From assembly GCA_959347315.1 (NCBI GenBank), contig OY365810.1:1726334-1790333 (forward strand): a DNA stretch of 64,000 bases, written 5' to 3'. Each line of letters opens with the position of its first letter. The first letter of the stretch is position 1. The DNA comes from Bimastos eiseni. Its lineage: Eukaryota > Annelida > Clitellata > Crassiclitellata > Lumbricidae. Below, piece by piece: positions 32,893 through 45,100 of this stretch. The translations under genes and the position numbers were made by a program. Under the pieces are notes generated by a model that saw nothing but the letters and a program-made list of their open reading frames with translations, ran no database searches and was not told the origin of the DNA.

Positions 32893-33850
32893 ACTGTAAA
32901 TCCTCTCACGAATGCAGTCTCCCATCATGTTCTCGTTATACTGTCCTTGGTAGCGACGTTCTAAGTCTGGTATATCCTGGTGAAAGCGCTAGCCTTGTTC
33001 CTCTGAGTATGCTCCCATGTTCTCCTTGAAGTTATCAAGGATATGAACTTTGATTGACATCACGCAGCCCGTTATGCCGTAGTTCTTCACTAGAGTCTCA
33101 ACCAGCTCCACATAGTTTTCGGCCTTGTCCTTGCCCAGGAAGTCTGAAACCACTGCTACAATGCTGTTCCAACCCGCTTTCTCTTTTCTAGTGAGTTTTT
33201 TTGGGAAATATTTGCACATCATGATTTTCTTTATCTGTGGTCTGACGAAAATAGCGGCTTTCACTTTTACCTCAGACAACTTAGGGAAGGAATCATAAAG
33301 GTATTTGAGAGCTGCCGATTCTTTATCTATAGCTGTGACAGATTGTTTCATTAGGCCCAATTTTATGTGCAGTGGTGGCATCAGCACTTTCTGAGGAACC
33401 ACCAGTGGCCCCCACTAGACGTTTTTGCTCCCCACAGAGAACTATGTCCGATAGGGCCAGTCCCGCCTGTGATAGTGCGCCTTGTTGTCCCTGCTGTCCC
33501 GATAGCAAAAATAGCTGGGAAACTTGGTCCTACCTGATTAAAGACCCAACATTGAGGAATGTTACCATTTTGAAGTCTTTGATTACTACCCAACCGTAGG
33601 CCTACTCAAGAAACTTCAAGGCGTTCAGCAAAGTTTTGACGCTGTTGTGATCCTCTTAGAGGTACAGGCACATCAATAAGTGAGCCAGAGGGACAGACGT
33701 ATATTTGTTCCCGTTATGGAGCATCACGGCTTTGAGGTTCCTAGATGAACTTAGAAGATGCTTCCACAGAGTACTTTTTCGCTCTTGTCTCGATAAATTG
33801 GCCACATACAGAGCGTCTGCTGGATACTTGCAGCCTCTTATTGTCACCTC
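32890..33850 (-). pseudogene. Decayed member of a second repeat-borne gene family
   Basis: The minus strand reads NLKAVMLHNGNKYTSVPLAH, a KFPSYFCYRDSRDNKAHYH segment (Cys/Asp-rich), RRDWPYRT, then MPPLHIKLGLMKQSV, a 120-residue helical part, and SEEQ followed by HQDI..LERRYQGQ. The order and motifs match an uncharacterised protein I have seen repeatedly in invertebrate genomes (recollection, not a search). Stops interrupt the middle third and frames change at least twice. Function unknown; a transposon-associated origin is likely. Confidence 0.65.
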
Positions 33851-34290
33851 AGATATGCAGGCTATCCACTTAGGGAGCTAGAACAAAAATTAACTTGAGG
33901 GCGTGAAGCACCTGTATTTATAGGCTCCTACTGATATTTATACGTTTAAAAGTTTCCTCACATTCTAGAATATTCTAAAAAGTCCTAGAAAGTTAAAGCA
34001 GCTACTTCAAGTTTGCTCAGCATTGAATGACAATGGAATTTTCCAAAGAAGTAGTTGACTTTCATAATACCAATCTCCTGGTCGCAAAAGCAAAGTCATA
34101 GGGGAATAATGACCATTGTAGCCTACATGTAGGACCCCATATGTTTTTGAGGCAGGAGCAATAAAGAAATACAAAGAAATAAAATTAATAGCCAGGAACA
34201 AACAAAAATTATAAATTTTTTACCGAGTGTATACACGTTGGCCCAAAATAAGTGGGACCGCATAGAGCAATCTTGGGAAATCTATATATG
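33851..34290. other. Intergenic
   Basis: Nothing recognisable. TTGGCCCAAAATAAGTGGGA near 34240 could be part of the mariner-like element that follows. Confidence 0.35.
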
Positions 34291-34299
34291 AAATTGTTT

Positions 34300-34660
34300 T
34301 GAGCGGTCTTCAAACCGTAACATTCATCTTACCTATTATCTCAACGCATGACGCCATTATTTCGATAACTTTCGGTCGCCATCTTTACAATTTATTTCAT
34401 ATTTTATGTTGTTATAATGAAAAAAATAACAGCAGAAGATCGTATCCTGAGACTGTCACTTTCATTGAACCAGACATGTGGCCACCAAATAGTCTGAATT
34501 TAAAACCAGTAGATTATGCTATTGGGGTGCCCTCCAACAAAAATTTACTTTCGTCGTAAATTTGCAACAATAGAACAACTGAAATTGGCCATTGTTGAAG
34601 AGTGGCAACATTTGTTTCAGATGTTTATAAACAAGTAGCGAAGACGTTTAGAATAGACTG
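34300..34660 (+). pseudogene. Mariner-like transposase, C-terminal remnant
   Basis: Plus-strand translation contains TFIEPDMWPPNSLNLKPVDY, the catalytic region around the last Asp of a Tc1/mariner DDE/D transposase (usually W.PNSPDLNP.D). Frame-broken residues follow that resemble IEQLKLAIVEEW. Only the C-terminal third is present, with at least one frameshift near 34540. It is separate from the N-terminal remnant at 35520. Confidence 0.7.
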
Positions 34661-35319
34661 TTGAAAACCAAGGAAGACACATTGAATTTGAATTCTAATT
34701 TTAGATTAATTAACATTTGGCAATAGTTTCCTTTGTTTTTAATATAAAATTTTCAAAAAACTTATTGGTCAACGCTGGCAAATCACACCGAAATATGGCG
34801 ATTGTATTAATTTGCCCTAACAATGTGAACTTGTGAATTTATGCATTCGATTTTCGATTCCTATACTTACCCGTGTATTATTTTATTAATCAAGGCTCAG
34901 TTCAGTAGGCCTAGTGTATAATCAGGCTGATTACTCTGCATATCCGAAGGAACTGTAAGGTAAACGGTTCAATTGTAGAATATTGTGTGTGCATCATGTT
35001 TTGCAGGTGGTTTATTGAAATTGCACAGCACATTGATTTCACAATAAACTGTCATGTGTCTAGTCTGTTTTTGTTGCTCTTTTTATTAATTCAGGTGTCG
35101 CCTCTGCTGTTTTATCATATTCTTATACTAATTGCAAGAAGATCTCTACTTGTGTTATACTTATTTGCCATATAAAAATTCCTTCCTCGAGTCATCAAAT
35201 TCTTTCCTCTGTATCATACAGAGATGCGCAATCTACGGTTACGGCCCCTTTCTCCATGCCTCTTGTTACGTGACGTTTTGGCGCAGATATCTGATACAAT
35301 AACAATTGCGTATTATACA

Positions 35320-35800
35320 GGGTGAGCCAGCATAACTGGTTCAACTTTGCACGCAAGTAACTCCGCCAATATTTGGAAGTTATTTATTATTAATACATCA
35401 AATCAAAGAGATTTCACTCTCGTATTAGCTTAGAAAAAGTTGAACTGGAAACTAGTTTCTAAGTTTAAGAAATTTTTGGAACAGCCCTAGCTGCCCTATT
35501 TTGTTGTTGTCAGTGACGCATAATGGCGCCGGTGACAGACGACGATCGAGTTTTGATCAGAATTTTGCGAACCGATAAGGGATTTAATTCCTGTAAAGTG
35601 ATTAAAGAGTTTCCTACCAAAAGCTGGAATAAAACTACCTTAAATCGTATGATATGAAAAATTGATGAAACAGGGACTTGAAGTCGTAAACCAAGCAAAT
35701 CAGTGTAATCGCACGGCGCGCACACCCGCTAACATTGCTCGCGTGTCCGAGACTCCGAGTTAATTCGCAGTCAAGAAGATGACCTGGGTACAACCAAATA
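35320..35800 (+). mobile_element. Mariner-like element, 5' terminus and transposase N-terminus
   Basis: TACAGGGTGAGCCAGCATAA at 35320 looks like a TA target plus mariner terminus. About 200 bp on, an ATG at 35522 opens MAPVTDDDRVLIRILRTDKG, then FNSCKVIKEFPTKSWNKTTL, the helix-turn-helix start of such transposases. Stops follow within 60 codons. RVRDSELIRSQEDDLGT-like residues mark the transition to the next domain, after which the similarity ends. Confidence 0.72.
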
Positions 35801-36095
35801 TCTCCAAGTTAATTATTAATATTGCCGTTTTGTACAATATGACTGACTACAGGGTTTCAGTTTTTGGATTTACTGTTAACATTGTCATGACTTTTTCATT
35901 AGCTAGTCACTAAAAAAACGATGACTTTTGCGCCATGAAAGTTAAAGATGCAATAACCAATGTTTTTGAATCTTACAACTACAGTGAAATACCTTTCTAA
36001 GATATTATATGACAATATACCATTTTAGTGTAGTAAATAATTTCTCATGACAAATCAGGTTAACCGCGGAGAGTCAGTAGTAGATAATGGATCTG

Positions 36096-36440
36096 TGAAA
36101 AGAATCATGTTTAACTAGAAGCTGTATCAATAAAAGGAATACTGATAAATTGGGATTGAGGAAAAGAATCATGCTTAACTGAAAAAGTTTGGTTGATGAA
36201 AAGAATTAAGCTTACACGGAAGCTGGATTGATGAAAATAATCATGGTTAAATGGAAGCTGAATTGATGAAAAATAATCACACTTATATGGTTTTGGGTTG
36301 ATCAAAATAATCATAATTAAATGGACGCTGGATTGATGAAGAGAATTATGCCTCAATGGAAGCTGGGTGGAGGAAAAATAATACCGTTTAATTGGAAGCG
36401 GCATTAGTGAAAAGATTGTGACCAAAAGAGTTCCACGACG
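36096..36440 (+). repeat. 35-bp minisatellite, about nine units
   Basis: Units follow the pattern GATGAAAAGAATCATGCTTA AATGGAAGCTGGATT (35 bp) with 15-30% divergence. The same unit appears in reverse orientation inside the MITE at 18775-19203 and at 55862-56022, and as a single unit near 43340. A 115-codon minus-strand open frame through it is an artefact of the repeat. Confidence 0.85.
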
Positions 36441-36779
36441 AGTATATCCGACCATCACGCTTCTATTTAAGAATGATTCTTTTCATCGTTCCAGTTCGCA
36501 ATTTAGCATATCTTCATCGATCATGCTTCATATTACATTCTAGCCTATATTGTATTAGATATCTCCGCCAAAACGGCTGCGCCAAAGCGTCCTGCTCCGC
36601 TAACTCTCGAGTCTTCTTATATTTGGATCATCACATGTAGTGTCGTCGCTACCATTGAGGCACAGAGGCGCGAGCCTTCCCTGGCATTTTATTAATTAGT
36701 AGGCCTATATTTTATTGAAGTATTTTTCCCATTGAAAAATAACCTATACCGCCCGGCCCAGCGTAAGTGCAGAAACTAA

Positions 36780-37080
36780 GAATTAGAAGGAGGAAATTGA
36801 ACAAGACGAAGATGAAAAGAGGAGGACGAATCACGAGGAGGAAGGGAAGAGGAGGAGGATAGAAGGTGCAGCAGAAGAGACAGGAACAGAAGGAGTTTCA
36901 GGAGGAGGAAGAAGAGAAGGATGGGAGCAAGAGAAGGAGGGGATAGGATGAAGTAAAAGAAGAAGACGAAGAGGATATTGAAGAGGAGGAACATAAGGAT
37001 GGTGGGAGGAGAAGGCGGGGTGGAGAAGGGTAAAGAAGAGGATGAGAATTGTATTCTGTCATCAAGCCAGAACTGATGGT
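36780..37080 (+). repeat. Polypurine tract
   Basis: About 280 bp that is over 85% A+G on the plus strand, with GAGGAGGAAG-type words. A pyrimidine-rich counterpart lies at 61410-61530. No gene; the minus-strand open frame is compositional. Confidence 0.8.
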
Positions 37081-37391
37081 ATTTTCGTCTGGCCATGCGC
37101 GACGGCGTTCAATATGACCTCTGATCCGACATCTCTTCGTTAGGAAATTTGAAGATCATACCAATGTGCGAAAGGGCGCAAGGCCTGGTGGTCTCAATAA
37201 GACGGTATCCACGGCAAAATTTTTTGCTAATATATAAATTATGTAATATATATATAATAAATTATATACACATAATTATAATATGTATCATATACGCCAA
37301 TATGAGGCAGGACGGTGCCTGTCATACTTCAACATGAGAAATAAGATATCGTTTCCTTGTCTGTCTGGCCTAAATAATATTGACATCTGAC

Positions 37392-37482
37392 CTCTTCAAA
37401 CCGTAATCGTAATCTCCATATTTCTAAAGCGCCACTTTAAAGCTAAGCGCATGGTACCAGCTTATTCACGAGCGCTGCGTCA
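37392..37482 (+). repeat. Dispersed repeat R1, copy 3
   Basis: Nearly the same as 32808-32892 over about 80 bp, ending GAGCGCTGCGTC. It abuts the 3'-truncated edge of the minus-strand LINE at 37490. Confidence 0.75.
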
Positions 37483-37926
37483 AAGCGAAAAGGCTTAATT
37501 TCTAGGTCAACAATGATAAGGTAGTGTTTCTAATGTTTAGAATTGAGTGTGATAGCTTGGGAGATATGTGGGAGGCTGCGGAAGTGATAACAAGGTCGAG
37601 TGTGTTGCTCTTGATGTGTGTCGGAAAATTGACGTGTTGGACGAGATTGAATGATGAGAGAAGGCTGAGGAAGCCAGATGCAAGAGGATCAGAGGGATTG
37701 TCGACATGGATGTTGAAATCACCCGTGATTATGAATTTGTTAGGGGTAGTTGCAGCGATGGAGAGGAGAGATCCAAATTCGTCGAGAAAAACAGATGGTT
37801 TGGAGAAGTAGGCAGAGGAAGTTGGAGGACGGTAGATATTGAAGACTGTAAGGAGATCTGAGTCGAGTTTGAGCGTTGTGGAGGAGTATTCGAAGGATCG
37901 GAAGGTGTGACAGGAAGAATTTGTAG

Positions 37927-38466
37927 TTACAGCGGGTTCATGGACCAGGAATGCAGAGCCGCCACAAAAAAATTTTTTAGACTTTGCGGAGGAGGTCGTG
38001 CGAGGGAAGTTATGAAGGGAGCACCCATCTGCGATGTGGGGGTAGTAGACGAAGTGGGTAGCCAGGTTTCTTGGAGAGCAATGAGATCTGGTGGGCTAGT
38101 GGAGAAGGTGATGTCACTGAGGGCGATGGAGTTTTTTGGATATAGCAATGATCGAATGTTGAGGGTAAGGAGACGAAACATCTCGTTGGCTGAGGATTGT
38201 GTGTTGGGGCCAGGATTTAACTCAATGTCGCCAGATAGTATCAGGGTGAATAAGATTTGTCGGAGGATTAATGCTGAGTGATGACATATGGGACGGCGGA
38301 TGAGCAGCAATGATCCGGGTGGAATGGTGTTGAGATAGGAGTACTGTGCTGTGGCTGTAGGTAGCGAGAAACGTTGGGTCGAGAAAGGCGAAAGTCCGAT
38401 GTTTATTGGGGTTAAAGAAAAGAGGATGAGAAGAAAGGGGATGAAAATTGAAACAAGAGACAGCAT
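37927..38466 (-). pseudogene. LINE ORF2 N-terminus: leader-2A-endonuclease
   Basis: The in-frame ATG is at 38466-38464; the frame is open further upstream, but only from a TTG. Residues 1-20 are strongly hydrophobic (MLSLVSIFIPFLLILFSL). A middle of about 55 residues ends RQILFTLILS, followed by GDIELNPGP (residues 79-87), then the endonuclease with LNIRS (Asn ligand) and LQETWLP (catalytic Glu). The frame breaks near 37927, after a segment where the domain should continue; the rest is found out of frame to 37500. By analogy with sea urchin elements, 2A would separate the leader from the enzyme during translation. Confidence 0.82.
38206..38232 (-). other. 2A-like ribosome-skipping peptide (GDIELNPGP)
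   Basis: Nine codons read GDIELNPGP on the minus strand, an exact fit to the 2A consensus D(V/I)ExNPGP, preceded by hydrophobic LFTLILS as in known 2A sequences. Known in picornaviruses and in CR1-like non-LTR elements of sea urchin and amphioxus, it causes separation between the final Gly and Pro. Intactness of the motif in this otherwise decayed copy is seen; activity is inferred. Confidence 0.9.
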
Positions 38467-38575
38467 TTTGAAAACTAGGGTGTAGGACAAACCCTCTGAC
38501 AAAACCCGCTCTGACTAAACCTTCCTGATATAAACCCTCTGACATAATCCCCTGTTTAGGCAGGACATTAACCAC

Positions 38576-39366
38576 CCGGACAAACCCCCCCTCTTGCCCT
38601 AACTAGGTTCTGCAATTAGACGCCATACCATAATAACTTACACTACTAACAAAGTCTGCACAACATTACAAGTGACACTCAGTACGACTATTAGTCTAAC
38701 TCAGGGGCGTCCAGTTAGGGAAGGGTATTTTTTAGTCTTAGGGGATATCTTGACTACCTGTTTGCCTCCATCAGTTAGAGATGGATTGACGCCTCTGGTC
38801 TGACTTATATAAGAAATCGTGTCAGAGATAGCCTATGAATTACGCACAGTTTACATAGACCTATCATACATTAACAACAAAAAGACCAAGGTACTAATTA
38901 ATTGTTTGCTATTTAGCTATTGGGCGACGATACCTGAGTGACCGCATCAGACTTTGAAATGACACATTATGACACATGCTTTACTTCAGACTTTAAAGCA
39001 CACTCTAAACGTGTAAAATATCTATTTTAGCGGGTTGACATATTGCTTTGGTTCCAATACCTGGAAAGTTTGATGACGAAATGGTTCGTAATATGAGGTG
39101 TGCATGTTAGAAGTCTTCGTTTTATAAGCACACATTTCTGAGACTTTCATCTATAGGGGTCTTCACCCACTCTCACAGACAAATTATCTTTAGAACAAAC
39201 TCACTCCAGCATTAAGACAAATGTCAGATCCATCCTGCGAACTCACCAAAACCTCATCTCTTGCTATCTCACCAAAGGTTTTAATTATGCCAAATGAAGT
39301 CCGCAATAGCCAATCCTCTCGTTTCCTTTCGGTACCGGGTCGAAATCCAGGGAGTCAAGCCGAGGA
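38576..39366. other. Intergenic
   Basis: No gene or repeat is recognised between the two LINE fragments; ordinary AT-rich sequence. Confidence 0.4.
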
Positions 39367-39369
39367 GAC

Positions 39370-40700
39370 AGCATGGTGCTACGGTGGTAGTCGATGATGA
39401 GGGTGGTCATGTGGTGGCACAGGAGTAGAATCTGGATAGGACACATTGAAGAATTCAGTTTTTAGTCGTGAATGGAAAGTAGCAGGAGATAATGAAAGCG
39501 GAGGAGAGGTTATATTTGGAGTTGAAATGTGGGGAGGAGCAAACTGACGGAGTTCGTTTGGGAGTCCGTTCCAAAGTGTTGGTGCAGCATAGGCCAAGGA
39601 GCGGTTGCAGAATTTCAGAGACGATGAGACTGGAGGTCGAGATAGAGAAAGATATGACGATGAGCGTGTTGATCCGGGCGGTTGGATTGTAAGGAGTTGA
39701 CGAATGTAAGAGTATTGAGAGGTTTGAAGTGCGTTGTAGGTGATAGATACAATTTTGTAGTGGATGAGTTGAGGAACTTTAAGCCAATGAAGTGATTTTA
39801 AGACAGGGGTAATATGATAGTGTTTTTTGGTTTTAGTGACTGCGCGGGCAAGAGCATTCTGAATTGTTTGTAAGCGTCTTCTTTGTGAGGAATCAATGTT
39901 GTGGAAGAGAGAATTGCAGTAATCTAGCTTTGAGTGAACAATTGATGTGGCTTTTGTGCATGCAGTCTTGTAGTTAAGAATTGGGCGCAATCTACGAAGG
40001 TCGCGGATGTGCATATAGCAGGTGCGAGATAGCTGAGTGATGTGATCAGAAAAGGTAAGGTTCTTATCGAAGATGACTCCAAGATTGCGGACAGGAGAAG
40101 AGTAAGGCACAGGATAAGTTGGGTTTGTTTGAAGAAGGTCGGAGGGTTATGTAAGTTTGTTCAATTGCTCACGGAGACCAATGATGAGAAATTCTGTTTT
40201 TGAAGGGTTTAAACAGAGCAGGTTGGTGGTCATCCAAGTTGATATGAGGGCGATGGTGTTTTGAATGTGATTTAATGCATCTGTAAGTGATTGAGGAGAG
40301 AAAGATAAAAACAGTTGTGTATCATCAGCGTAAAGGTGATGATCTACAGAAGACGAGAAAATGATTTTGCTGAGTGGGGAAGTGTATGGAATGAATAAAA
40401 GAGGCCCAAGAACAGAACCTTGAGGAACACCGCAGGTGAGGCTGTGAGGACTAGATGAGTGACAGTGAAAGAGCTTGAAGAAAGGTATGACTCGATCTAG
40501 GATAGGGCAGCACCAGAGATTCCAAATGTAGAGGAAAGGCGTTTGATAAGAATGGCGTGATCTATGGTGTCGAAGGGGGCAGAAATGTCTAAGTGGCATA
40601 GGCAAGACACTTGTTGGCGATCTATCGCCATAACAAGTTTGTTGTATGATGAGGTGAGTAGTGTTTCTGTAGAGTGATGTTTGGTGTGTGAGATTAGGAG
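39370..40700 (-). mobile_element. LINE RT core and complete C-terminus (CR1/L2-like)
   Basis: Minus-strand frames 40147-40731 and 39379-40110 hold, in order, a degraded finger region, [43 protein letters not shown], then VRNLGVIFDKNLTF, LDYCNSLFHN, LQTIQNALARAVT, HITPVLKSLHWL and a Pro/His-rich end at 39379. It belongs to the same family as 330-3585. It lies 5' (on the minus strand) of the endonuclease fragment at 37490-38575, in the wrong order for one element, so two insertions or a rearrangement are needed. Confidence 0.88.
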
Positions 40701-41880
40701 ATGCTATCTGGAGATTTTGGAAATATTGCAAGCACTGATGACTAATCCATAGTAAGATATACGAGTAAGGCGTTTATCTGATGATTCTCTGAAGAAGTTG
40801 TTTTGAATATTTCGGAACCTGAATACCCAGCTCCAAATTTTGTGTCCTTTTGTGAATTAGCTCCGAATTGATTGAAATTGCATTTGTTGTGCATCTTCTC
40901 TGTATTTTGTGCGTGCCAACCTCGACGTAGTCATATGCCCCTATCCAGATACTTACGTGAGATGCTGTCTCTCTGTTTGTCCAGACAAATACAAATCGGA
41001 TCCAGTTTTAATTGAGACGATTACAAAAGAATCCACAACAGGAGGAATAACAACGTTTACGATCTTAGACAGAAAATTGCTTGTTATGAGTTTAACAAGT
41101 GCAGAGGTCGAAGTTTACGATTCGATACATTTCAGTTTCAGTCGTCGATGTTAGTTGAAGAAATTAATTAACGAACATAATCGATCTCAGAGATATCGGT
41201 CATTTGAATGAAATCTCGAGAGTTGATGCAATTGCAAATCTAATAAAGAAGTAACAAATAGGAGGCGATTGGAGATGCCATCTATAAGTTACAGATTAAT
41301 CGAATATTATTTTAACTTGTCTTTGAAAAATAGATTAAATAAATATTCGTAATATGGACAATGTATCCGTGAAATACATCTATCATAGGCCTACGCAGAT
41401 TTTAGTGATCAAACCATGCTATAAAGATGACCAATGGTAATTTCATAGCCTGTCACGATTCATATGGTAATGTTCTGCCCAATAGTATATATCGTGAAGA
41501 TGAAAGGACGATCATATCATTCGATGGAGTGCGTAGAACGAGTGCCATAATATTTATCTACCCGCCTACTTGTCCATCGATGGAAATGGATTTGTGATGG
41601 TCGCTGATCAGTTGAACCATCGATTTATGTTATTGGACTCAGATCTGAACTTTAAGAAAGAAATTCTGTCGGTTAGAAAGTTAGGATAAAACATTCCAAC
41701 AAAAAGTCTTATTGATGAGTCTAATGGTCGAATGCTTGTGGCCGACAATTGGTGGGAATGGAACAATGGACGAGTTTTGATTTTTGAGCTCCGCTAATTG
41801 TTAAAGTTGTAACTAATGAAAAATACTACATAACTTTCAGTTGAAGTATGTTGCTCTCGTATTATACCTTTGAGAATTAT
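40701..41880 (+). pseudogene. Decayed NHL-propeller paralogue
   Basis: Homologous along its length to 59270-60780. The 3' splice site TCTCTGTTTGTCCAG and phase are kept (exon start near 40985: DKYKSDPVLIETITKES, then FTILDRKLLVMS, AEVEVYDSIHFSFSRR). A stop after RRC and many later stops and deletions follow, with recognisable VMVADQLNHRFMLLDSDLNF and RVLIFELR pieces to about 41797. Upstream intron sequence is also shared, so this is a segmental duplicate, not a retrocopy. Confidence 0.82.
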
Positions 41881-42017
41881 ATATACGTGTAAACTTCTAA
41901 GTAAATCGTGTCATTTCCGTTGAACTTTCGTTTATTATCTTGCGACGATTAAATGCTCTTACTTACTACGAACAAAATAATTCACTGAACACTCCTTCCT
42001 GGAAATGCCGATTAATT

Positions 42018-42100
42018 AAAGTGGGTGACCGATTATTAGAGCGGTTAGCCTGTAACTCTGAGAGTAGGGGTTAGAGCCTTGCTGTTGTTGGATACTCTAA
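42018..42100 (+). mobile_element. Degenerate tRNA-SINE head
   Basis: GTGGGTGACCGATTATTAGA then GCGG, and GGGGTTAGAGCC 45 bp later, match the A and B boxes of the SINE at 6281 with several changes. The body and tail are not recognisable. Confidence 0.5.
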
Positions 42101-45100
42101 AGTTCTCTGACCTGTTTTAACATTACCTAATAATTATTTAAGTATAAGCGTTAGACAAACTAGACTAGTGACCTCTTCTCAATGATGATGTAATGAAAAA
42201 CAGTAGGATAGTACGGATAAGGTTGATTGATGTTTTAATGCGGTAAAGGCTCTAGACGGCTTTGATTTTCTACGATGCTCGGAATATATCCGAATAACGG
42301 AAGCCTTGGATCATATATGGACTCGAGGGTTTATTCGATGCGAAAAAACGCTTTGAAACTCAGTAGCAGGCCAATTGAATAGGCCTACACAGTTGGTGGA
42401 AACTCAGTCTGAAAATTTTTTTTAAATTCAATTTGTAATGTTATGATTCAAGCCGTCCTAGTGACGTCATAACGTCATACGTTACCACATGTCAATGCAT
42501 TTACACAACGTTACATTCAAAATAATGTGATGCGTGAAAAGAATGTGGTGCAATGGATCCCGGATCGATTCTTGGTCTGCACCGAACGAGACACGTAACT
42601 GAATTCATACTAAGAATTAAAATGCTTGACCTCCGAAGCTTCAATCAACCACTACCCTCTGCCTTCTAAGATCTTCCAATGTAACATTGACTGCTCCTTG
42701 TTTAATTCTTCTGCTTTTTTATCGACGGTCATATTGTTGAAAAACCAACACAATGACGACTTTAACCTGGATGCTTTCTGCTGAACCTTTTTCCAAGTTA
42801 CTATGCGGTGACACAATTGTTGCTCAGCGTTTTATCTCAAGGTTAGCAACTTAATGACTTCACGTTGTGCAAGTCAATCGATATAAGCAGTTCTACCAAT
42901 CTGATCTTTAATCAATCAGCTGTGCATGCATAGCAACATCTGATAAGCTACATCTAGTATGTCGTAAATAGTTAAATAATATGCACCTAAGCTGCAAGCA
43001 TGATATCTGTTTGTATAATTATTGAAAAATGACTTTGAACATGTTCATATTCAATATTGAGATCGAAATGAGAAACTTCACATCTTATCGCCGTTTGCGC
43101 TCATTCTTAGACAGCGAACTTCAGTGTGACCTTTTTTTTATCGTGTTGACACAATTTAATTACGTGAATCTGTTCTATATTTCTTTCGACGAAACGCTGT
43201 CTGTTTAACAGTAGGCTAATCGAAAATACTTTCACGGTTTTCCTACTTTAGAAAATTTGAACTTAATAATCAAGTTAACGACGTCTGTTGATTTCATGGG
43301 GTGTGTTTCGATAAATAGTAATATTTCGATCGACTAATGATAAAAATGCATGCTTAAATTGAAGTTGGATTGATGGAAGAGGTGAATTCATGCCAGACAT
43401 ATTTAGTGGCGGCTGCTGGTCTTAGAAATTTGGTATACGCAATTTTATACTGTAATTTAAAAGCAAAATGAAAACAGATCGTGTTAAAACAGGAAATGTT
43501 CAATTATCGTCCGTTATGGAAAGCGGGTAATATATGTTAGCTATCGTGAGTCTCGAAAACATCAGTACACCGTAACTTAGGGCGTAAGTACTATTTAAGT
43601 ATCTTCTGACGAAGTTGAAAATTTCATTCTATTTACAAATTATTTGGTTAAATATTTTAATTTATTTTAATTTGTTAAAGATTGTTGTTGAAATATTTTT
43701 GATGATTTTTTGCTTTTTGGGACGCAATTGCGTATTTTGCGTCCATGCAGCGCCGCCACTAGATATATTAACAGACATAATGATTAATGACCAGACTGAC
43801 ATACACAATAGATGGACCGATAAAACAGACTGATAAAATATGTTCTTACCGAATTAAATGTGAGCATACAGTCAATGATTATGGCGACGTCCAATAATGC
43901 TCAATGTAGACTAACTAATATTATTTTATGACTTAAACAGAAAATGGTTTCTTGAAACCCTGTCACGTTGCACTAAACTGCCATCTTCTTAATTCTGAAG
44001 CATGCGTTGTAGCCTGCGTTGAGTAATCAATTGCTGACAGCAGCCGACAATAAACTTCGTGGGTTTCTATTTGACCATGTCATATGTTGTAAGCCTTGTA
44101 TATGCGAATAATGTTGCACCTGGGTATGAACCACTAACATATTATAATATATTAGACATATGACTTTGTTTACGATTAATTATGGGTACATTCTTGCTCT
44201 AACAACCGTTTTATCAGCCTATATAATCTATGTTTGAACTCACTTTATGATCATGTTTATCTCTCACATTGAACATCGGTTGATTAATATGAATATAAAT
44301 GTATCGTACAGATACATGTATATGTATGCTCACAGACATAGATAGTAATAGGTCAATGCATAAAATCGTGCACACGCGTACTTACAATGCACGCATGTTG
44401 AAGCTTCGATACAGTTTGTTCCAAGCCGTTACCTTTGCATTGGTATGGGTGGGAGTTGCATGAAATGTCGAAGTAGGCGACCAATAATAGCTGATGGAAT
44501 CTAGATTGAATCAATGGTCAACTTATTTGAAATACACGTCATAAAGAGCGAGACATTTAAGTTAGACCCATTTCATAATGTTATAGTTGTTTATCGCAGG
44601 TCTAAGTTGCGTAGGCAATGTTTAAGTTTGTTTCGAAAGCTGAAGCTTTCTTGGACGATCCAACGCACGGATTCACCACTGCATTTACTTTCCTAATTAT
44701 GTCAATAGATCTACTATTGTCGTCTATCTATTTTTTTACAGCATATGAAGCCGTGTGGCCTAAATATGTTTGTAATGGCGTACAGAACCACAAGATGCTC
44801 GTTTTCTTATGAATCTTATCAGACAAAAAGTTTTAAATAACATACAACGATGCTTAATACATAGTCAGAGAATAATCGGGAAAATGGGGTAGAGATAATT
44901 ATACCCTGAATTGACTCATAAGCAACTAATCATCTTAGGACTAGCATATTTTGGTCGAGAATTCTTGCGTAGGCCTTATCAGTTCTTGAATAAACAGATC
45001 TGTGATTGTCAGATGGTCGAAAGCTGCAAGGAGCCATATATATAAATATAAATATATATATATACATGTGTGTGTATATATATATATTATATATATATAG

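Larger units (their letters stand above)
37490..38575 (-). mobile_element. LINE 5' part: leader, 2A peptide, endonuclease
   Basis: On the minus strand this is the 5' end of the same LINE family as 330-3585 (shared 150 bp at its 3' edge). From an ATG at 38466 it encodes a hydrophobic leader, a 2A-like motif and then an APE endonuclease start (FRLLTLNIRS, LIALQETWLP). It is truncated at its 3' side near 37490, next to repeat R1, which is not what target-primed reverse transcription normally leaves; deletion or recombination is likely. AAACCCTCTGACAAAACC-like words repeat in the 5' UTR (38480-38560). Confidence 0.85.

Noticed and set aside
36111..36458. 115-codon minus-strand frame with a 12-residue periodicity
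   Set aside because: It is the translation of the 35-bp minisatellite, whose period is not a multiple of three, and has no supporting context.
36776..37096. Minus-strand Leu/Ser/Pro/Phe-rich frame
   Set aside because: Low-complexity polypyrimidine translation.
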